Source of the DNA: JBGTBQ01 sp041749275 | GTDB lineage: Bacteria > Acidobacteriota > Blastocatellia > Pyrinomonadales > Pyrinomonadaceae | Direction: 5' to 3' | Assembly: GCA_041749275.1 (NCBI GenBank) | Contig: JBGTBQ010000014.1 | Location: 1 to 64,000 of the forward strand | Length of the DNA stretch: 64,000 bases | Part shown: positions 61,086-64,000 of the stretch, piece after piece | How the letters are laid out: each line of letters starts with the position of its first letter | Numbering within the stretch: position 1 is the stretch's first letter | The notes under the pieces: model-generated | Database searches by the model: none | What the model saw: the letters and a program-made list of their open reading frames with translations, nothing else | Told to the model about the DNA's origin: nothing | Translations under genes and position numbers: made by a program

Positions 61086-64000
61086 ATGAATAAATTGAAA
61101 CGGGCCATCGGTCATGCGTGCGTCGTCGCGTTACTCTTGAACACGACCATGATGCCCACGCTGGCGCAAAGTCCGGAGACGAGCAAAACTCAGCCCACGT
61201 CCCGGCCTTACTTCTACGAGCCTTCGATCTCGCCCGACCGTGCGGAGATTGCTTTCGTCTCCGGCGGCGACATCTGGAGCGTCCCGGCGGCGGGCGGTGA
61301 TGCGCGCCTGCTCGTCTCGCACCCGGCGACCGAGTACCGACCGCTCTACTCGCCCGACGGTCGCAGACTCGCCTTCATCTCGGCGCGAACGGGCAACGGC
61401 GACGTGTACTTGCTCACGCTCGATAGCGGCGAGTTGAAGCGTCTGACCTTTGACGACGGTTACGACCAACTCGACGCATGGTCGCGCGACGGGCGCTGGC
61501 TCTACTTCACTTCGACCGCGCGCGACATCTCGGCGAGCAACGACATCTACCGCGTGGGCGTCGAAGGCGGCACCCCGATGCAGGTCAGCGCCGACCGCTA
61601 CACAAACGAATTCATGTCCGCGCCATCGCCGGATGGCGCGGATATGGTCTTCGTCGGCAGGGGCTATTTGCAGTGGTGGCGCAATGGGCACAGCCACATG
61701 GACGAGTCCGAACTGTGGCTGATGCGCGGTCATGCGACAGGCGGATATGAGCGTCTGACCGAGGGCGGCGCGGAGGAAGCGTGGCCCATGTGGGGCGCGC
61801 GGGAAGGCGAACTTTTTTACGTCTCAGACAGAAGCGGCGCGGAGAATATCTGGACGCTGGCGCCAAAAGGCAAGGCGCGACAGGTCACGAAATTCACGGG
61901 GGGTCGCGTGCTCTGGCCGAGCATCTCTTACGACGGTCGTGTCATCGTCTTCGAGCGCGGCTTCGGCATCTGGTCGCTTGACACCGAAAGCGGGCAGGCG
62001 CGCGAAATCTCGATCCGGCGGCGTGGCGCTGCTGCATCACCGGGCATCGAGCGTGTACGCCAGTCCGACCAATTTCAAGACCTCGCGCTCTCGCCCGATG
62101 GCAAGAAAGTCGCCTTCATCGCGCGCGGCGAGGTGTTCGCGGCATCCGCGACCGACGGCGGCGACGCCGTTCGCGTGACCAACACGCCCGGCATCGAGTC
62201 GCGCGTGACATGGACGCCCGACAGCCGCAAGCTTGCCTACGTCTCGGAGCGCAACGGTTCGGGGCAGATTTTCCTCTATGACTTCGGCACGGGCGCGGAG
62301 ACGCAGTTGACAAACGGCGGCGACGGCGACTCGACGCCGCGCTTCTCGCCGGACGGTAAACTGCTCGCCTTCGAGCGCGCGGGCCGGGAGCTTCGCGTGC
62401 TTGAGCTTGAATCGAAAAAAGAGCGCGTCGTCGCCACGGGCAGTCTCGAAAGGCCGCCGCTCGATTCCGACCGCTCATTCGTCTGGTCGCCGGACGGCAA
62501 GTGGATCGCCTACATGCCCGTCGGAAACAAGCTCTTCCGCAACGTCCACGTCGCGGCGGTCGAAGGCGAAGGGAAGTCGCAACCCATCAGCTTCCTCGCC
62601 AACGTCGGCAGCAACACGCTTTCGTGGAGTCCGGATGGTTCTTACATTCTCTTCGACACGGGGCAGCGCACCGAGTCGAATCAACTCGCGCGCATTGACC
62701 TCCTCCCGCGCACGCCGCGTTTCCGCGAAGACCAGTTCCGTGAACTGTTCAAGGAAGAGACGCCGCGAACCGTCACGCCTTCGCTGCGGCGTCAGGAAGT
62801 TCAGCAGCCGGCTCCCGCCTCACCCGTCCCGACGCCGACGCCCGCATTGACAGCCACCCCCACGCCGGCGCCGGCGACGACGGAAACGCCCGCGACCGTT
62901 CAGAGTCCGACGCCCACGCCATCAACCACGACGGCGACGGGTAAAAGCGGCTCGGCGGACGAGCAAAAGAAAAGCAGCAAGCCCGTCGAGATCGTGTTCG
63001 ACGACATCCGTCGGCGTCTGAGTATGCTGCCCGTCGGCGTTGACGTGTTCTTCCACACGATCAGCCCGGACGGGAAGTACGTTCTTATGATCGCAGGCGC
63101 GGTGAACCAGACGAACCTCTATCTATACCCGCTCGACGAGCTTTCGCGCGAGCCGGTGGTTGCGCGCCAGTTGACCTCGACCGCGACCTTTAAGAGCTTC
63201 GCGCAGTTCACGCCCGACAGCCGCGAGGTCTTCTATCTTGAAGGTGGCCGCATCCAGATCGCGTCCCTCGACCAGCGCCAGCCGCCGCGCCCGCTCGCCG
63301 TCATCGCCGAGATGGATGTTGATTTCGCGCGCGAAAAGTTAGAGGTCTTCGATCAGGGCTGGGAGTACATGCGCGACAACTTTTATGACCCCGCATATCA
63401 CGGCGTGAACTGGCAGGCGTCTCGCGGAGAGTTCCTGCCTTACATCGCGGGCGCGCAGACTCCAGACGAGATGCGTCGGCTGATGCGGTTGATGGTCGGC
63501 GAGTTGAACGCCTCGCACCTCGGCGTGTCCGCTCCCTTCAACTCGGTGCAGACCACGACCGGCAGGCTCGGCCTTAGCTTTGAACGCGCGGAGTACGAGA
63601 GAGCAGGCCGTCTGCGTGTGTCGGAGGTGGTGCCGCTCGGCCCCGGCGCTCTCGCGCGCGACACGACCGCGCCGGAGCGGACGCGCGCCATTAAGATCGG
63701 CGAATACCTGCTCGCCATTGACGGCAGGCAATTAGACGCGCGGACGAATCTCGATGAACTGCTCAACTTCAAGATCAACCGGCGCGTGACGCTCACGATT
63801 GCCGCGACGCCGGACGGCGCGAATAAACAAGATGTGGAAGTGCGCCCGGTCAACGTCGGGACGGAGAAGGGGCTTCGTTACCGCAAGTGGGTTGATGAGA
63901 AGCGCGCTTACGTCGCTCGCGCGAGTGGCGGGCGGCTCGGTTATGTGCACATGTACGACATGTCTTCCGCCTCGCTCTCACAACTTTTCGTTGACCTCGA
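61086..64000 (+). CDS. Tricorn-type S41 protease, 3' end outside window
   Basis: An open frame of 971 codons running off the window. The ATG has GGAGG five bases upstream and a signal peptide (ACVVALLLNTTMMPTLAQ). Residues about 40-560 form the PD40/WD40-like propeller repeats (FYEPSISPDRAEIAFVSGGD, YSPDGRRLAFISARTG, YVSERNGSGQIF); a Thr/Pro-rich linker lies near 575-640; a second propeller and the C1 domain follow (FDQGWEYMRDNFYDP, MMVGELNASHLGV-like LMVGELNASHLG); a PDZ domain at about 815-915 (VVPLGPGALARD, IGEYLLAIDGRQL); then the S41 domain starts (GRLGYVHMYDM). The catalytic Ser lies beyond the window. Tricorn proteases trim peptides; the signal peptide suggests a periplasmic or surface role here. 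Confidence 0.9.
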   Translation, partial: MNKLKRAIGHACVVALLLNTTMMPTLAQSPETSKTQPTSRPYFYEPSISPDRAEIAFVSGGDIWSVPAAGGDARLLVSHPATEYRPLYSPDGRRLAFISARTGNGDVYLLTLDSGELKRLTFDDGYDQLDAWSRDGRWLYFTSTARDISASNDIYRVGVEGGTPMQVSADRYTNEFMSAPSPDGADMVFVGRGYLQWWRNGHSHMDESELWLMRGHATGGYERLTEGGAEEAWPMWGAREGELFYVSDRSGAENIWTLAPKGKARQVTKFTGGRVLWPSISYDGRVIVFERGFGIWSLDTESGQAREISIRRRGAAASPGIERVRQSDQFQDLALSPDGKKVAFIARGEVFAASATDGGDAVRVTNTPGIESRVTWTPDSRKLAYVSERNGSGQIFLYDFGTGAETQLTNGGDGDSTPRFSPDGKLLAFERAGRELRVLELESKKERVVATGSLERPPLDSDRSFVWSPDGKWIAYMPVGNKLFRNVHVAAVEGEGKSQPISFLANVGSNTLSWSPDGSYILFDTGQRTESNQLARIDLLPRTPRFREDQFRELFKEETPRTVTPSLRRQEVQQPAPASPVPTPTPALTATPTPAPATTETPATVQSPTPTPSTTTATGKSGSADEQKKSSKPVEIVFDDIRRRLSMLPVGVDVFFHTISPDGKYVLMIAGAVNQTNLYLYPLDELSREPVVARQLTSTATFKSFAQFTPDSREVFYLEGGRIQIASLDQRQPPRPLAVIAEMDVDFAREKLEVFDQGWEYMRDNFYDPAYHGVNWQASRGEFLPYIAGAQTPDEMRRLMRLMVGELNASHLGVSAPFNSVQTTTGRLGLSFERAEYERAGRLRVSEVVPLGPGALARDTTAPERTRAIKIGEYLLAIDGRQLDARTNLDELLNFKINRRVTLTIAATPDGANKQDVEVRPVNVGTEKGLRYRKWVDEKRAYVARASGGRLGYVHMYDMSSASLSQLFVDL

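Noticed and set aside
1..64000. tRNA genes, prophage or integrative element
   Set aside because: No T-loop/acceptor pattern, integrase or phage structural genes were seen on reading.

Overview
The window is a continuous stretch of a GC-rich bacterial chromosome. Gene content and order suggest an Acidobacteriota genome, possibly class Blastocatellia. The pointers are a Mla transporter, an LptC/LptA-type protein next to lptB-rpoN-hpf, then hprK-rapZ-EIIA-HPr-EI, plus a tricorn-type protease, a UMF1-type transporter and a MEDS histidine kinase. This assignment is inferred from family and synteny knowledge; no 16S gene is present. Apart from the first 0.9 kb it looks like core chromosome, with no prophage, integrase, CRISPR array or tRNA seen.

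Layout. 1-900: an AT-richer accessory patch with a repeat element, a broken TIR-domain gene split by a MITE, and an intact TIR-domain gene. 0.9-13 kb: asparaginase-like hydrolase, small enzymes, two zinc-ribbon membrane proteins, a MidA-type methyltransferase, an M28 peptidase, polyphosphate kinase, a secreted kinase-like protein and a DUF4956 membrane protein. 13-25.5 kb: a second repeat element, a secreted dual-specificity phosphatase, a hybrid histidine kinase, mlaE-mlaF-mlaD, an ECF sigma/anti-sigma pair with a periplasmic LTxxQ-type protein, an HD-GYP protein and a TPR lipoprotein. 25.6-41.6 kb: housekeeping genes on the + strand (ftsY, ribD, rsmA, rnj, an ACT protein, an SDR, uppP, a PilZ protein, recJ, lptC/A, lptB, rpoN, hpf). 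41.8-47 kb: YceI, then the regulatory PTS block. 47.4-52.5 kb: polysaccharide export protein, a large TPR/DUF11 protein, an Ig-like membrane protein and a CPBP-family protein. 52.6-64 kb: a secreted TPR-CAP-TPR-CHAT protease, rnpB, an RHH regulator, TPR and PP0621-like proteins, a UMF1 transporter, a metalloenzyme and the start of a tricorn protease.

Working together: Mla (lipid transport) and Lpt (LPS transport) with UppP and the ECF module point to outer-membrane upkeep. RpoN, HPF, HprK, RapZ, EIIA-Man, HPr and EI look like a phosphorelay that regulates rather than imports sugar, because no EIIB/C permease is present. The most unusual features are (1) the CAP domain embedded in a CHAT protease, (2) a set of intergenic elements with different sequences but a shared 7-bp period and mostly hairpin layout, some supplying start or stop codons, (3) the TIR relic, and (4) several enzymes with altered key residues (RapZ Walker-A Lys to Met, RibD zinc Cys to His, CPBP Glu-Glu to Gln-Gln).
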